Notes: generated by a model not told the origin, from the sequence alone. A DNA stretch of 64,000 nucleotides from Dama dama (GCF_033118175.1 NC_083704.1:51052501-51116500), one strand, 5' to 3'. Shown: positions 24,040 through 36,785, counted from the first letter of the stretch. Numbers and translations: made by a program.

Positions 24040-24795
24040 CACCCACAGAGTGAAATGCTTTGTAAAAACAAATCGTTTTGAAGAATACTTAATAAAACGG
24101 AGACACGGTCATGAGATAAACTTAGGGGAAAAAACAAAATAACTTCATGTAGACAGTTTGATTCCAACTTCAAGCAGCCCAAAGGAAATGCCACGAAATT
24201 TTGATGTGGTCATTCCTGGATCACGGGCTTCCCTGGTGACTGACTCAGTGATAAAGAACCTGGCTGTAATGCAGGAGACACAGGTTCTATCCTTGGGTTG
24301 GGAAGATCCTCTGGAGAAGGAAATGGCAACCCACTCTAGTATTCTTACCTGGGAAATCCCATGGGCAGAGGAGCCTGACGGGCTACAGTCCAAAGGGTCA
24401 CAAAAGAGTCGGACACGACTTAGTGACTAAATAACAACTCCCGCATCACAGGATTAGGATTTTTTTTCTTACTGTGTCATTCGGTACTTGTCAGTTATTC
24501 AACTGATTTTATTTTTCATAGGAAAAATAATTATTTTAAGTGGTCCCTACCCTGCCGGGATCCACTCTGAGATGTCTTATAGTTTGTACAATATGATCTC
24601 ATTTATGTAAAATAAATATACATATGTGCATATATATACACACATATTCAAAGGAAGAAACACACCAAAATATTAACAGTAATCAGGCCAAGATAACGCG
24701 ATAGCAGTTTGTCTTCACTTTCTTTTTACTTTTCCATATTTCCAAAATTTTCTACAGTGTAATAAATAGACAACACTTTGTAATTTTAAAAACTA
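24040..24795 (+). mobile_element. Ancient L1M-type 3' end, split by a Bov-tA
   Basis: After the SINE at 24227-24432 the sequence reads ATGATCTCATTTATGTAAAA and CCAAAATTTTCTACAGTGTA, followed by an A-rich end, typical of old mammalian L1 3' UTRs. The part before the SINE is less certain. Confidence 0.6.
24227..24432 (+). mobile_element. Bov-tA SINE inside an old L1
   Basis: Forward Bov-tA from GGGCTTCCCTGGTGACTGAC to GTCGGACACGACTTAGTGAC. It splits an ancient L1M-like sequence. Confidence 0.92.
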
Positions 24796-25304
24796 TAGTT
24801 TGTCACAGCCATTACTTCTTCCCAGGTGGTCATCGAAGCGTCTAAGTTCAAACCCTGCAATGCAAGGCCATTCTTCTCTCTGGTGCCTTTTGATGCCCAT
24901 GTGTTCACACAGAAAACCCACACCTGTAATAATGAACTTGGCATTTCTGTTGAGGGGAAGTCATTCACACAGCAACTTGGACTGGTCTAGGGACTTCTTC
25001 AAACCTGGGAAGAAAAGAAACTAGGGAAAAAGGATCTGCTCGGAGTCCAGCAGGGCTCCTGGCATGAACAGTGTGCACATCAACCTTGCTCCCTGCTTGC
25101 TGTGATGGGAACAAGCTCTCAAGCACAGAAGGCGACTCCCGCCCCTGCCTCTCCTGCCATCTGAAGGACCGGCATCAGCCAGTTGCTCCTTCATCACTCA
25201 GGGCGGCTGCACGTGTGCACGGTCTTGGAGAGGGCCGGGCTGTACCTGTCAGACCGCTCACATACAGCTCGACTAACGCGGGCTGAGCTAGGAAGGAAGT
25301 GTGC

Positions 25305-25530
25305 TGCGGTGGTTACCAACCCAGACCCGGGAGTCAAAAGGCCTGAGCTAGAGTCCTGCCACTTCCTAGCTAAGTGACTCTTGGACAGTCACTAACAGAC
25401 TCTGGGCCTCAGTTTCTTCATTGGCTAAATATGGATAATAATAGAGTAACTTGCTCTTGTGGGTTGTTGTGAGGATTAAATGAGTTAATATGTGTTAGGT
25501 GTTTTCAATCTGTCCATCTCTTGGTAAACG
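25305..25530 (+). repeat. MIR SINE, near full length
   Basis: GGAGTCAAAAGGCCTGAGCT, CTGCCACTTCCTAGCTAAGT, GGCCTCAGTTTCTTCATTGG and TTGTGAGGATTAAATGAGTT are all in order. It is the best MIR in the window. Confidence 0.85.
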
Positions 25531-26164
25531 TTCAACAAGTATCTGTGTGTTTTCATCGTCATCATCCCAGGGCTTTGCCCACCCAAGGAAGCCACAAGGA
25601 ACTAGAAGATGATAAAGACAGAGGGCTTCAAACAGCTTGTGGAGTTGAGGGGAAAGGTCTAAAGAGGGTACGACAGGAATAAGAATCCAAGGTCAATTAC
25701 GGTGACCATAGGGAGGTATAAAAGGGAAAAGAGGTCAAGATGGGAGAAGGCTTCCCAAAGGCAGCAGCAATGGAGGACTGAGCCCCTGGCTTAGCAGAAG
25801 CTCAACTAAAAACTCAACAGGCAGCTCTAGGGACAAGGGCGGGAGTTTAGGGCAGTGGGATAAGAAGCAGCAAAGGCTGAAAAGAAAGTGAGGGATGACT
25901 TTTGGGGCCAAGAACCTCTGCAAGGAGCTGAAGCATGGGCCCAGGCGAGGCGGTGAGGCTGGACAGGATCCATGGTCCCCTCTTCCGTCTCGCTTTCATG
26001 TTCATTCCTGCCATCCCTCAGTTTTCTGATGAAGCTCATCCCCTCGGCAAAGCCCCCTCTGGCCCCGGACCAGAGCAGGCCCCCCAGCGACATACTGTCA
26101 GTACACTTTGAGAGCACTGCAGGGACACGTGCACACATTGGTCTAGCTCTTTGAGGAACGCCTG

Positions 26165-26310
26165 ATTCCCGCACTAGACTGTAATCTCCATGAGGGTACA
26201 GGCTACGCTTCATTTCTCTTGTCCTCTATCCCCAGCTGAACGTAGTACCCGGGACAAAGTAGCAAGAGGTAAAAATGTTTGTTGGATAAATGAATGAATG
26301 AAGAATGAAT
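26165..26310 (+). repeat. L2 LINE 3' terminus
   Basis: CTGTAATCTCCATGAGGGTA, TATCCCCAGCTGAACGTAGT and GTTTGTTGGATAAATGAATG are L2 3' end landmarks, followed by an (AATG)n tail. Confidence 0.78.
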
Positions 26311-27052
26311 AAACAAATGAAACTATTAAATTAAGAATTTTTCTCATGCTCCTGCTAAGGACCAGCCACGGTCCGAGCAGCAGTGATCTCTCTGGAAACG
26401 CTCTCTACCTCCCTCCTACACACGAAGTGGAGAAATGGAGAAAGAAAGTGTTATTGATATATTTTGACATTCTAGACTAAAAGCTGTTATACAAGAAGCA
26501 AAGAATTAATAGCCATCATCTCTCAAATTTATACTGCACTACTCAAGGGCTGAATTCAAGGACTTTTTAAAAACAGCAGCAAGTACTCCTCTTCACACTT
26601 CAGCCACTCTGCCTCTCCTTCTCTTCTTCTCTTAACCTAGCAATCTTGCGCACAAAACGGATCTGAAAAAGAAGAGAAACAGTGGAGCTTCACAGCCCAT
26701 TGCAATGGGAATCTTAGGGGCTAGGAGGTGAACTGGGAGATTTAAAATCACCATTGCAACCTACAAGAGAAAGATGACACCTACACACGGAGCTCAAAGG
26801 GACAAGCTTTCCCTTCCCAAGATCCAGAAAAAGTACCTCTAGTGTGGCCTTGATGGGTATAAACTATGTCAACATTCCAGTGGGACTTTGCAATATGTCA
26901 GAACATAGGAGCATTTAAGGAGTTTTTCCCCAAAGAGCAAAGGGTTACCAGTCTGCTATTTTGCCACAGAATGAAAATGACCAATTAGTTTCTAAACAAC
27001 CAGGAGGCTACATCTAATACGACCTATCTTCTTGGATGCTATCCTGGAAAGT

Positions 27053-27053
<1 letters not shown>

Positions 27054-27088
<35 letters not shown>
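27054..27088. repeat. (CA)17 microsatellite
   Basis: Uninterrupted CA run of 35 bases, a likely polymorphic marker. Confidence 0.98.
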
Positions 27089-27090
<2 letters not shown>

Positions 27091-27454
27091 CACCTTTAAA
27101 TCACTGGGAACGAATGGGATAGCTCCCAGGAATTTAGGTAAGCACCAAAGAGTGGAGCCATCAAGTCACCAGTAGCTTATGGTCATGGCTGAGGACACAG
27201 CAGAGCTGGTGGGAATCTGTATGCTGTCCCTTATGATCCAGCCAACCTCCCGGAGCCTCAGTTCTTTCCACCTGTAAAGTTCATTCATTCCCCACAATCA
27301 TTCATTTATTCCCCAAATAGTCACTGATGGAGACTATTGTGGGAACCAAAAATAGAGCCATGAACAAGCCAATGGTCTTTTTTTGGAGAGCTGATGGCCT
27401 CCAGATCAGGCAATGACAATGACCTCAGATGGTGGGTGCGTGACTCCAAGACAG

Positions 27455-27690
27455 TAAGAATAATGATGGCTACCATTCATTGGATTCCTACGACTGCCAG
27501 ACCCCGAGCTCAATTTGAGACTCATGATCTAATGGAATCTTCGCAACAGTTCAATGAGATAGAGATCACTTAAAGAGGGAGAAAATATAAAATAAGAAGT
27601 TAAGCAGCTCTCGAGGCCATATACTAGTCACAGATGGAGCCAGGATTCAAACCCAGATCCAGCTTCTAGTGCCATGAACTTAACCCCCAG
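27455..27690 (-). repeat. MIR SINE
   Basis: TACCATTCATTGGATTCCTA, AAGAAGTTAAGCAGCTC, GGAGCCAGGATTCAAACCCA and CATGAACTTAACCCCC. Confidence 0.68.
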
Positions 27691-28779
27691 CCCCACTCTA
27701 TGTCTGGCCCAAGCAGCCCGTGTTCCCAGGATGTACAAGTCCCTTTTCCTGAGCTGCTCAGGTTACATCCCACCCTTCTCTCTCCTAAGACACTTCAGCT
27801 CTTCTTTCCTGGCTTCAGCCAGAAAAGATCACAGCACACTTGTTGAATGAATGCTGGCTTACTTTTTTTTTTTCCAGTTTGGCAATTTAAAGTAATTAAC
27901 GTCATTTAGTCAGGCATGTTATTAAGTCAACATTCAAGGGAGGGTGGATCAGGGGAAATGAATATACCAGGTTATATAAATATCAATTTACTCACTGACT
28001 AAAATATCACAGAACTTCATCATATGTCAAATATTTCAGTCCCTTTTATTTTTGCTTTTTTACATTTAAAGATGAATCCATTCCCTGACACAAGTAGAAC
28101 AAGCCTATGGTACAAAGACTCCTGGGAAATAACGTTAGCAAAGACGCAGGGGAGACTTTAGCGAGATGGGATGTGTTTTCTGCCTCCCCCAGCACGGATG
28201 CTACTCTGTCCTCTCTTGGCCATGTGGCTGAGTCCGCCTTGTCTTCTCAAGAGTTTGCCCTCACTGCTCTTAAGAGACTCTAAGTACCTAAAAGTGGAGG
28301 CAGCAGTATCTCCCTACCTCCCTCTACTCCAGCAGGGGCCTGGTTCAGACAAAGGAAGAGTAACAGACCTTGGGAGGATGGACGGTCAATGGCAAAATGG
28401 TAAGAGTACCACCCATCTCATGGTGGAGCTGACAGGCAACGTGTAGGATGGGCCGTCCTTGGCAACCATGCCGAGTCTCAGCGCCGAGGGTCGTTGGAGC
28501 TCTGTGGAGTGCAGCTGGCTCATGGGGAAGTAGATCCCAGAGCTCAGCAGCATCAGAGCCAGAGCTGGAACCTGGACCTCAGACTCGAGCCAAAGGCCTG
28601 CCCTCTCTAGACCTGCAACCCTCGGGCCCAATGCCATCATACCCAAACAACCAGAAAAACCCAGGAAACCAAGTCAGCAAACCCACATCCAGAGGGTAGA
28701 AAGATAAATTCTTGGAAGGAGGTGGGGTCACCAAACTGACCTTCCAAAAAGAAATAAATATGAATGGAATAGTCACTTT

Positions 28780-28920
28780 TGCATCTGGGAGTTGGACTGG
28801 TCCTCCACCTGACTCTCCCAGCACTAGCTTTGTGATCTTGAGCCCAGGTTCCTCAAATGCAACACAGGACGGAAAACTACTCAGGGCTGGTTGTGAGGAT
28901 TAAGTGAAAGGGTCTCTTCA
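28780..28920 (+). repeat. MIR SINE fragment
   Basis: CACTAGCTTTGTGATCTTGA and GGCTGGTTGTGAGGATTAAG. Confidence 0.6.
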
Positions 28921-29364
28921 TGCACTTGCTCATTCAACAGATGCTCAGGCAGCATCTCCTTGGGCCAGCCACTGGGCATGCCAAGAAGGACCAAGGCCTC
29001 ATGCCTCCCCTCTGAATGATGACCCCTGGTCAGAGAGGAGATGAGAAAACAACTGCCCACTAGGTATAATAACAAATACCAGATGCAGCCGCTGCTCTAC
29101 AAGGAGGAGACTCAATGTAACACGGGTACAAATATTCTTTGCAAATTCTCTAAGTGCTAAGCAAGAGATCAGGTATTTTGAAGACTAGTGCTCATCTGTG
29201 CTTCCCAAACTTCCCTCTCACATCTTCTCACATCTCCTCCCCATTGCCCCCATCATGCCATCCCCACATTGCCGCTAACTGGGTTTCCCATGCCAACAGC
29301 AACACTTGGGACCAATTAAGGTGGCCACTGGCAATAGGAAGAGGCAAATGCAAACACGAGTAAT

Positions 29365-29610
29365 TAAGACTACAGGGGTCACAGTCAGGTGGCCCTAAGA
29401 TCAAGAACCAATGCCACCACTTATACTAGCTTTGTGACCTTGGATAAGTCACTTCACCTCCCGGAATCTAAAGGTCCCCATCGAGAAAATGGGGCTCTCA
29501 CAGCACCCATCACATGGAGTTCTGGAGAAGACAAAATGAAATTTGCACAGAGACCTTAGCATCAAAAGAGGCTGACGGACATTAGCTATCACCATCTATT
29601 ATTGTTATTG
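29365..29610 (+). repeat. MIR SINE
   Basis: GGGTCACAGTCAGGTGGCCC, CACTTATACTAGCTTTGTGA, CCTTGGATAAGTCACTTCAC and GAAAATGGGGCTCTCACAGC. Confidence 0.75.
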
Positions 29611-29767
29611 TGGAAAACACAACTTTAGTCTCAAAGATGAATGCTACACATTCCAGAACAAAATTAATTCAGCCAATCATTTACCCTGGTAACACTTAGA
29701 CCACTTTTCTTCCCTTAACACATTTATTAGGTTATGAAATCAGTGTATTGCTCACAGCCAGCCCTCT

Positions 29768-29850
29768 AAAATGAATAGAATAGAATAGGTTAGGGTAGTC
29801 TAGATTAGGGTAGAATAGAAGAGAAGAGAAGAGAATAAAATACAGTAGGG
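29768..29850. repeat. AATAG/AAGAG pentanucleotide repeat
   Basis: Imperfect GAATA, TTAGGGTAG and AGAGA units in succession. Confidence 0.85.
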
Positions 29851-30604
29851 CAGAGTGCAGTCAAATCAAATAGACCAGACTGCACTGCAGGAAATAAAGC
29901 CTAGTGGATTCATGAAACTGGTGTTTTCCATGTGAAGCTGTGTGGAATGGGTTCATTGAACCATGTTTTTCTCACTGTGGACCATGGCCAAAAAAGTTTG
30001 AAAGCCACTGACTTAGAAAAAATGCAGTTGTGTGCCCAAGGAGCCCCCGGGGGAGCAATTCTTGTACCAGGGCGATTAGGAATAGCCTTTATGGGAAGCA
30101 GATGGGGTCTTTCATAGTGATGTTCACCAAACAATTTTCTGTTACAGGGTTGGTAACCACAGGTCCCAGGAACCTATTTGGTAAGAAGAAAAACCATTGT
30201 TGACAGGTCAACAAATTTCTCCCCATCTTACAAATTGGAGAATGGCCGCTGCAACGCTGCTCAGTGATTTATAAATAAGCTGCTTCAACAATCAGACATG
30301 CTCCTGGGTACCTTCTGACTAAAAAGATAAAATGCCTGACAAAGCCCCCATATCTATTGCAGAGAAAATCTCCAGTCACGCCATGCATGCCACACAGGGC
30401 TGCGCCCAGTGCCAGCTTTAGGCTGGGCTCAGAGGCTGAGTGCCACCGGCCCAGGCCCGGGATGGAACAGACTCCACATGGACACACAGACACGGAAGCA
30501 AACCATGGCAGAAAGATGTGTGTATTTCCTCCCAGCAGAAAAGAGAGGGAATAACTGGGTCTCTGGGGGAAGCCAGAGCCTTCCAGGGGTGGCACACAAT
30601 AGCA

Positions 30605-30775
30605 TTTCTCAAAGCACGGTCTCCGGAACCCATCAGAATTAACAAAGACACTTGTTAATGCAGATTCCTGGGCCCTGGACCAAGCTTACTGAGTCCAAAT
30701 CTTTTATGATGGGTCCCTCGGAATCATACATTTTAAGCAGCTCCCCGGGTGGTATTTCTGCACATCAAAGTCTGA
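30605..30775. mobile_element. MER5A-type DNA transposon remnant
   Basis: CTTGTTAATGCAGATTCCTG, GGGCCCTGGACC and TTTTAAGCAGCTCCCCGGGT fit MER5A, with decayed ends. Confidence 0.6.
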
Positions 30776-31252
30776 CATCCTCCAGAGTCGGGGCCCAGCA
30801 ACCAGACAAGGACAACAGGGTCAGCAGTGTCGACGGCTGGAATGGCCTGGGCCGAGGCACGGAGGCGTGACCCAGCCTGACGGGTGTGGGACTGTGCGCG
30901 GCGTGCTGTCACCGAAGCGTCTGGGGCAAGGATGCCAAAGGTGACCACAGCAGAAAAGCAACTTTGGCACCCCGCACAGCCCTGCACACCTCATTGAGTA
31001 TTCCATGAGTGCTTGTTAAAGCAGGAAGGAAGGAATGAGGGAAGGAAGAAGCAAGAAAACATTCCCAACATTTGGTCAAAAGCCAATGGGTTCTTATAAG
31101 TCTGTTAAGACAGCTAACAGTTTTCCCAAACCATGAGATTCTCCCCCAAAAGAAGCATTTGGTCCTGTGAACCTCTCTTGTGGAAAAGGAGAAGGTTGAG
31201 ACCTCAGGTTTTCAGATGGATTTATTAGTAATATATAAACACTCAACTGTCA

Positions 31253-31480
31253 GGCTTCCCAGGTGACTCAGTGATAAAGAATCCGCCTGCCAATGCAGAA
31301 GACGAAGGTTTGATCCCTGGGTCGGAAGATCCCTAGGAGAAGGAAATGGCAACCCACTCCAGTATCCTTGCTGGAAAAATGCTATGGACAGAAGAGCCTA
31401 GCGGGCTACAGTCCGTGGTGGGCTAAGTCCACGGGGTTGCAAAGAGTCAGACACAGTTGAGCAACTGAGCGCACACACAC
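31253..31480 (+). mobile_element. Bov-tA SINE with short CA tail
   Basis: Forward Bov-tA (GGCTTCCCAGGTGACTCAGT start) ending in GAGCAACTGAGCG, followed by a short CA repeat (31473-31487). A small internal duplication (GGGCTA twice) lies at about 31400-31430. Confidence 0.9.
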
Positions 31481-32087
31481 ACACACTTGATTAATCATTC
31501 AGTTTCCTACTCACTTCACCAACGTAGATAGCGTTACTAAGGGGGCCATTCCCCGTTGATGCATTGGGACAAGATATTTTGGCTGTTAAAAAAGAGAGAC
31601 CTTGGGGGAACAGTTTCTCTAGGTGAAAGTCAGGCTTAAATGTGATGTAATCCGAAGAACTGTTACAAAGGCCCCTCTGCCTGGAGAGTAGAGAAGACTT
31701 CCTGTGGAGGGCGGCAGGGGAGCTTTGAAAAGCTGGGGCATGGAGGGGAGGCCATGGGGCTAGAGGCTGCCTCCACCGGTCCTGGGAGAAGCCAGCACAG
31801 GGTCATGACACCTTCCTCCCGTCTATGGCCTCAGTGCCCTGATCAGCACACAAGCGAGCGGGCTGAGGGGGAAATGTCAGAGGTCACACATGGCCCACTC
31901 CTGATGCACCGTGACCCCTGGGGCATGCCACCAGGTTCCAAGCATGTACCCCCAAGTTGGAAGGCCTAGGCCGGTTTCCACAACCTGCCCCAACTAGGAG
32001 ATCTCACCCCCTTCTGGGTGAGTCTTCAGGCTCAGTAGGAAGGTAGGAGACGGCACCAAATTCTGATGACTGTGGGGTGTTGATGTT

Positions 32088-32288
32088 GTTGCCGTTCAGG
32101 CGCTCAGTCATGTCCAGCTCTTTCTGATCCCATGCACTGGAGCCCACCAGGCTCCCCTCTCCATGGGACTTCCCAGGCAAAAATACTCAAGTGGGTTGCC
32201 ATTTCCTTCTCCAGAGGATCTTCCCAGCCCAAGGATCAAACCTGTGTCTCCTGCTTTGCAGGCGGATTCTTTACCACTGAGCCACCAC
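32088..32288 (-). mobile_element. Bov-tA SINE
   Basis: Reverse Bov-tA (GCGCTCAGTCATGTCCAGCT to TTACCACTGAGCCACCACA). It faces the plus-strand copy at 31253-31480. Confidence 0.9.
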
Positions 32289-32999
32289 AGACCACACAGC
32301 AAATTCCCGCTATGATAAGACACGGAGGGCTCCACAGAGCAAAACTCACCCGGCAAGCTTCACCAGGCTCCATAGACTAACATGCCAGGGAGGAGCCAGA
32401 CTCAAGACTCTTCAGGAACCTCAAAATGCCAGAATCTGTGGACCTGATACTGGGAGAAGGCGGGGCTAGAGCTAAATGTCCCCCCATTAAACCCATATCA
32501 TTTAGTTCTCTCCTCCCAGCCAGATGCTCCAGCTCAGCTCAGAGGGGCTGTGCTGGGTGCAGATTCTCAGCGTGTGCAGGGGCCAGGCCGGAGGAAGAGA
32601 AGGGACAATTGAGCTCCCACGATACCAATGCAAATCACCCAAACTTGCTTTCTGGTTTCTCACAAGGTCTCATCCTGGTGGAGGTGCTGGAAGGAGCCTA
32701 TGCAGAGAGGCTGCCCAGGAGCGGGGAGCGCTGCACCATGGATGCTGCAGCAGACGAAGACGCAGTTCCCAAACGCCTGCAATGCACAGATGCAGAAACA
32801 CTGTCCCCAGGATGTACAAAATAACCAAACAAAATACCTAAACAGTTGTAAAACAAAAGGAAGCCACACAGGGAAGATGACATGTTCAGCAAACACCGTG
32901 CGGCATCTCGAGGCCAGCAGGGCGCTGGAGAAGGCCAGGTAATGACCCCACGCGAAGGTGAAAGGAAGGGAAATTAAAATTCACATTTCTCCCTAATGT

Positions 33000-33200
33000 C
33001 ACCAGGAACGTGGCGGTGGAGCACTTGGTGGAATTAGCTGCAGCAGCTTCCTAATTGCCTCTGCCGAGTTGCCGCCCCCAGGTTGATGGCGGCGGCTGCA
33101 GCGGCCCCATCAGTCTCGCCTGGTGCTTCTGCCGCAGCGGCTCAGCTTGGCGCTGCGGAGGCGCCGCCAGGACCCCTCTGCTGGGCTGGAAGGCTCCAGA
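33000..33200. promoter_or_regulatory. Isolated CpG-dense patch in intron 2
   Basis: A compact CG-rich stretch (densest 33064-33180, about a dozen CG dinucleotides) stands in otherwise CpG-poor intron. It is preceded by an AT/E-box-like segment (33030-33058) with two TAATT-type homeodomain cores around GCTGCAGCAGC. No convincing exon is visible. It could be an intronic enhancer or an orphan CpG patch. Confidence 0.35.
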
Positions 33201-33964
33201 GTGGGGAGACTCAGCCACGTTTTCAGGGGGCTGATGGAGCTGGGCTGGGATGTTCCCCAAGGAGAAGGAGAGAGAGGGTCGTGGGCTGGAAGTGAGGACC
33301 AGCTGGCTGGAAGGTCTGGCAATCCCTGCTGGCACCAAGCAGGCTATGGGCAAGGGACCCATCCCCAGGGCTTCAGGGTTGGAGAGCTGGAGCTGGGAGG
33401 CAGCCCTGACTTTTTGCAGCATCTGCACCTGATGATGGGGGCTCAGAAAACCCAGTGTTGGAGGGTAATGCAGAAAGGAATGTGAAGGACCTTGCTTTGG
33501 TCTGTGCTCAAGAGTGCTGTTCCCATCACCAGCGCGTGAGCATCAGGAAAAGGCTCCTTTGTGTATCTGCACATTCATGCATTCCACAGACAGCCCTGGA
33601 AGCCCACCCCAAAGGCAGCTCTGCCCTAAGTGCCAAAGGAAGACCCTCTCCCTGAACGAGCCTGCCCTGGGAGATTTTAGGTCCAGCTTACCTGCCTCCT
33701 TCTCCACATCCCCACCCCCAGTGAAAGAGATAAGGGTTCTCAGGATATCACACTTCCCCAGAACTGCCTGGGCTCAGACAGATCCGCCAGACTCTTTCCA
33801 TGCAAAATACAGCTGACCCTGTGGGCCCAAGGGCTGGAGCCTTCAAGTTAACTGTCAATCATGCAGAAAAACATGCATGATTCTCTTTTCCCAGAGAGAA
33901 AAAGAAAAAGGAGCTCCAACAAATATCCAGGAAAGACAAAGAGTGGGGATGACAAAAAAGGGGA

Positions 33965-34150
33965 AGCTAAAATTTAGTGGGCACTTTCCAGATGTCCAGT
34001 TCTGTGCTAAGACTGTTAGTGCATATTGACAATGCTCACCATGATCCCATTTTACAAATAAGGAACCTGAGGCCCAGAAGTGAAACTCACTAGAGCCAGG
34101 CTGGATCTCAAAGTCAGATCCATCATGTATTAATACCGGGGTCCCAGAGC
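33965..34150 (-). repeat. MIR SINE
   Basis: GTTCTGTGCTAAGACTGTTA, CCCATTTTACAAATAAGGAA and CCTGAGGCCCAGAAGTGAAA. Confidence 0.7.
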
Positions 34151-34624
34151 CCAACCTGGCTCTTCCACATCATGGGATATACACAAAGGGAAACTTAGCC
34201 AAATTCAGTGAGATTCTCAAAAAGGTTTCTTAAGAGTCAGCCCTCAAAAGGGGAGGGATGGCTGACCCTCAAAAGAAATCAAAAGACAAGCAATATTGTT
34301 TTAGTACCAAAAAAAAAAAAAAATGGAAAAGTATAGAAACCTAGAGGGCGAACTGGGCTCATCCCTCTTTCCAGCTCCTTTTTCATTCTGTATTATGAAA
34401 GCAGATGACAGTTCACCAAAATAAGAATTCTGTTGGGGAAAGGATTAAGAGCATAGAAGAAATTGCCACCAACCACCTGAGGAGTCACTAGCAGGTCAAG
34501 ACCAAAGCATGGGGAATATTTCATCCTAGGAGTACCCAGATGTCCCTCCTCAGACCTCACCCCAGGCCAGGCAGCTGAACAGGACTCACAAGACACAGTT
34601 CCATGCCTGCCTGGGTCACTTGGA

Positions 34625-34800
34625 GCTGGGCATTCTTGGACCAAGGAATATTCTCTGTCTTGGTTTCTGCATCTCTAACATACAGATGATGACAGAACCA
34701 AACACAGGAGTGGTTGTGAGAAATTAAACGAAACCATACAAATAAAGCACATGGCACCACACGCAAAGTACCTGCATCATTATTATGATTCCTGCCTAAG
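34625..34800 (+). repeat. MIR SINE fragment
   Basis: CTTGGTTTCTGCATCTCTAA, GTGGTTGTGAGAAATTAAAC and AATAAAGCACATGGCACCA. Confidence 0.55.
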
Positions 34801-34959
34801 AAGACCCTGTGGGGCTCAGTGGTGGGCAGCTCTGGTGGAGAGACTGCCGAGTGGCCTGATTTAAAGTTTCCCCCCTCAGTGCACAAACTACTGTCTTCAG
34901 CAGCCAACCTGCCCTGATATGTGGAAGCAGCTCCTGAAGAAAAATAATAACAACAGCAG

Positions 34960-35210
34960 CAGTCACTTACCTTTTGTAAATATTTCCTCTGAGCCACTTA
35001 TTGTCAACCATCCTGTGTGCATCTTCTCACTTGCATCTCTCATCACCACCCTAGAAGTTAGTACCATTGTGCCCATTTGACAGATAAGAACTCTGAGGTT
35101 CAGCAACTGACTTGTCAGGGGTCTGAGACTAGTCAGCAGTAGCATTGGACTGTACCCTGGGGAGGCGGGTCTCAGATCCAGACTTTTACCTCTACATGGT
35201 TCTGTCTTCC
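34960..35210 (-). repeat. MIR SINE
   Basis: CATCTTCTCACTTGCATCTC, GTGCCCATTTGACAGATAAG, AACTCTGAGGTTCAGCAAC and TGACTTGTCAGGGGTC. Confidence 0.65.
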
Positions 35211-35591
35211 CAAGACCAACTGCTTCTCTTTAAAATTAAATGTAAAAAACCCATAATCCTCTAATTTCTTTCTCAGTTTATATATTTTTCATATCACTCA
35301 TAAGGCATTTGTTTCATGCAAAAGTAACTGAAAATCTTGTTGTTTAAATAGGAATTCCAACTATGTTTCCATAATTCTGAAATTCCTGTTCCAGGAAATG
35401 TGTCTTGCTGGCTTTTTTCAATAGATTAGTGAGCTGTGAGCCCTTTCCTGAGAGGATTACATCTTATTTTGGGGTGACCAGATGACTCCTGATGTTCTGA
35501 AATACTGGAACCTGGCTACAGACCCTGGAATTTTAAAGTAGTTACTAGTCTTTAACAAAGGGAAGACAGCCTGTGTATATCAAAACACGCC

Positions 35592-35592
<1 letters not shown>

Positions 35593-35632
<40 letters not shown>
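35593..35632. repeat. (AC)20 microsatellite
   Basis: Uninterrupted run of 40 bases, the longest perfect dinucleotide repeat in the window. Confidence 0.98.
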
Positions 35633-35635
<3 letters not shown>

Positions 35636-35789
35636 TTTTACTGGTTGCCTGACGATGATTCCTTCAACGTATGCCTTCAAAAGCACAGCTTTCTGAAAGA
35701 AACCCAAGCCAATATCAAAAAGAAATAACATTCGAACTTGAGCTTGAGGGTCCCAGAAATCAAACAATCATCACTGACATGACTGCATG

Positions 35790-36020
35790 CGTGCATGTTC
35801 AGTCACATCCGACTCTTTGTGACCCCAAGCACTGTAGTCAGGCTCCTCTGTCCATGGAATTTTATGGATAATGCTTGCCTATTCTTTAGGCAAGAATATT
35901 GGAGTGGGTTGTCATTTCCTACTCCAGGGGATCTTTCTGACCCAGAGATTAGACCTGAGTCTCTTGCGTCTCCTTATTGGCAGGCAGTTTCTTTACCACT
36001 CAGCCACCTGGGAAGCCCCT
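35790..36020 (-). mobile_element. Bov-tA SINE
   Basis: Reverse Bov-tA with two small internal insertions (near 35865-35890 and 35960-35975), ending in CAGCCACCTGGGAAGCCCC. Confidence 0.9.
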
Positions 36021-36649
36021 TCATTGATGTCAAGGGGGGCAAAAACCTATGCTCACTGAGCTGTTTGGACATGATCCAGTATATTGAGTTAATAGAAATT
36101 TCACTGATGATAGAAACTGGTAGGAGGCTAGGAGTAAAGCCATATGTTATGACTCGTGGCCAAAGATTACCTACCTCCAACGGATTTACTGCCTCCCACA
36201 CCTATTGTTCTTTTTACACTATTTTTCCGCCTCTGCCTTGACAAAGCACAATGGAAGCGGTATTTTGGATGGCGCAGGTACAAAGAGCCAAACGCCTGCC
36301 CCGTGTTTCTCTCACCTTGCCTTGCAAATTACAGTACACACGGATAACAGGAACAAAAGTGACTTCCCCAACTGCCCACCTGTACTGTACAAAAGACGGG
36401 ATGGGAAGAATTAGGAAAAGAAAGCAAAAAATAAAAACATACACCTCCATGGGAACATAATGAATACTTCTGTTTGCCTTTGTGCCCTGTCACATTAAAT
36501 GTGCGAGACATATATGGCCTTATCCTATGAACTCATTGTGGGATCAAAGTGACTAAAATTCCAGAAGTTTCTCTTGCTCTTCATTAATAACGAAGTCGAA
36601 ACTGTAAGTGAGAGAGTGGCCCAGAGAACTAAGGCTTCCCAGGTGCCAC

Positions 36650-36785
36650 CTATTGTTCAAAGCTACGTCATCTGTGTTCTACCATCTAGCCCTCCCCAAA
36701 GTCCTATGATACAGGCGCTTTTATTTTTAGTTCTATTCTGTCAATGCATAAACCAAGGCCCAGAGAGAGAAAGTTAGTGACTGAC
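36650..36785 (-). repeat. MIR SINE fragment
   Basis: GTCCTATGATACAGGCGCTT and CCAAGGCCCAGAGAGAGAAA. Confidence 0.55.

Larger units (their letters stand above)
26310..30600. other. Mostly unique intronic sequence
   Basis: Apart from the MIRs, CA repeat and pentanucleotide tract listed separately, no repeat younger than MIR age is recognised and no exon is seen. It lies within a longer stretch (24435-31250) free of Bov-tA copies. Confidence 0.5.

Noticed and set aside
32426..33485. Overlapping plus-strand frames of 104-132 codons
   Set aside because: Three frames are open over the same DNA, with no coding signature and no similarity recognised.
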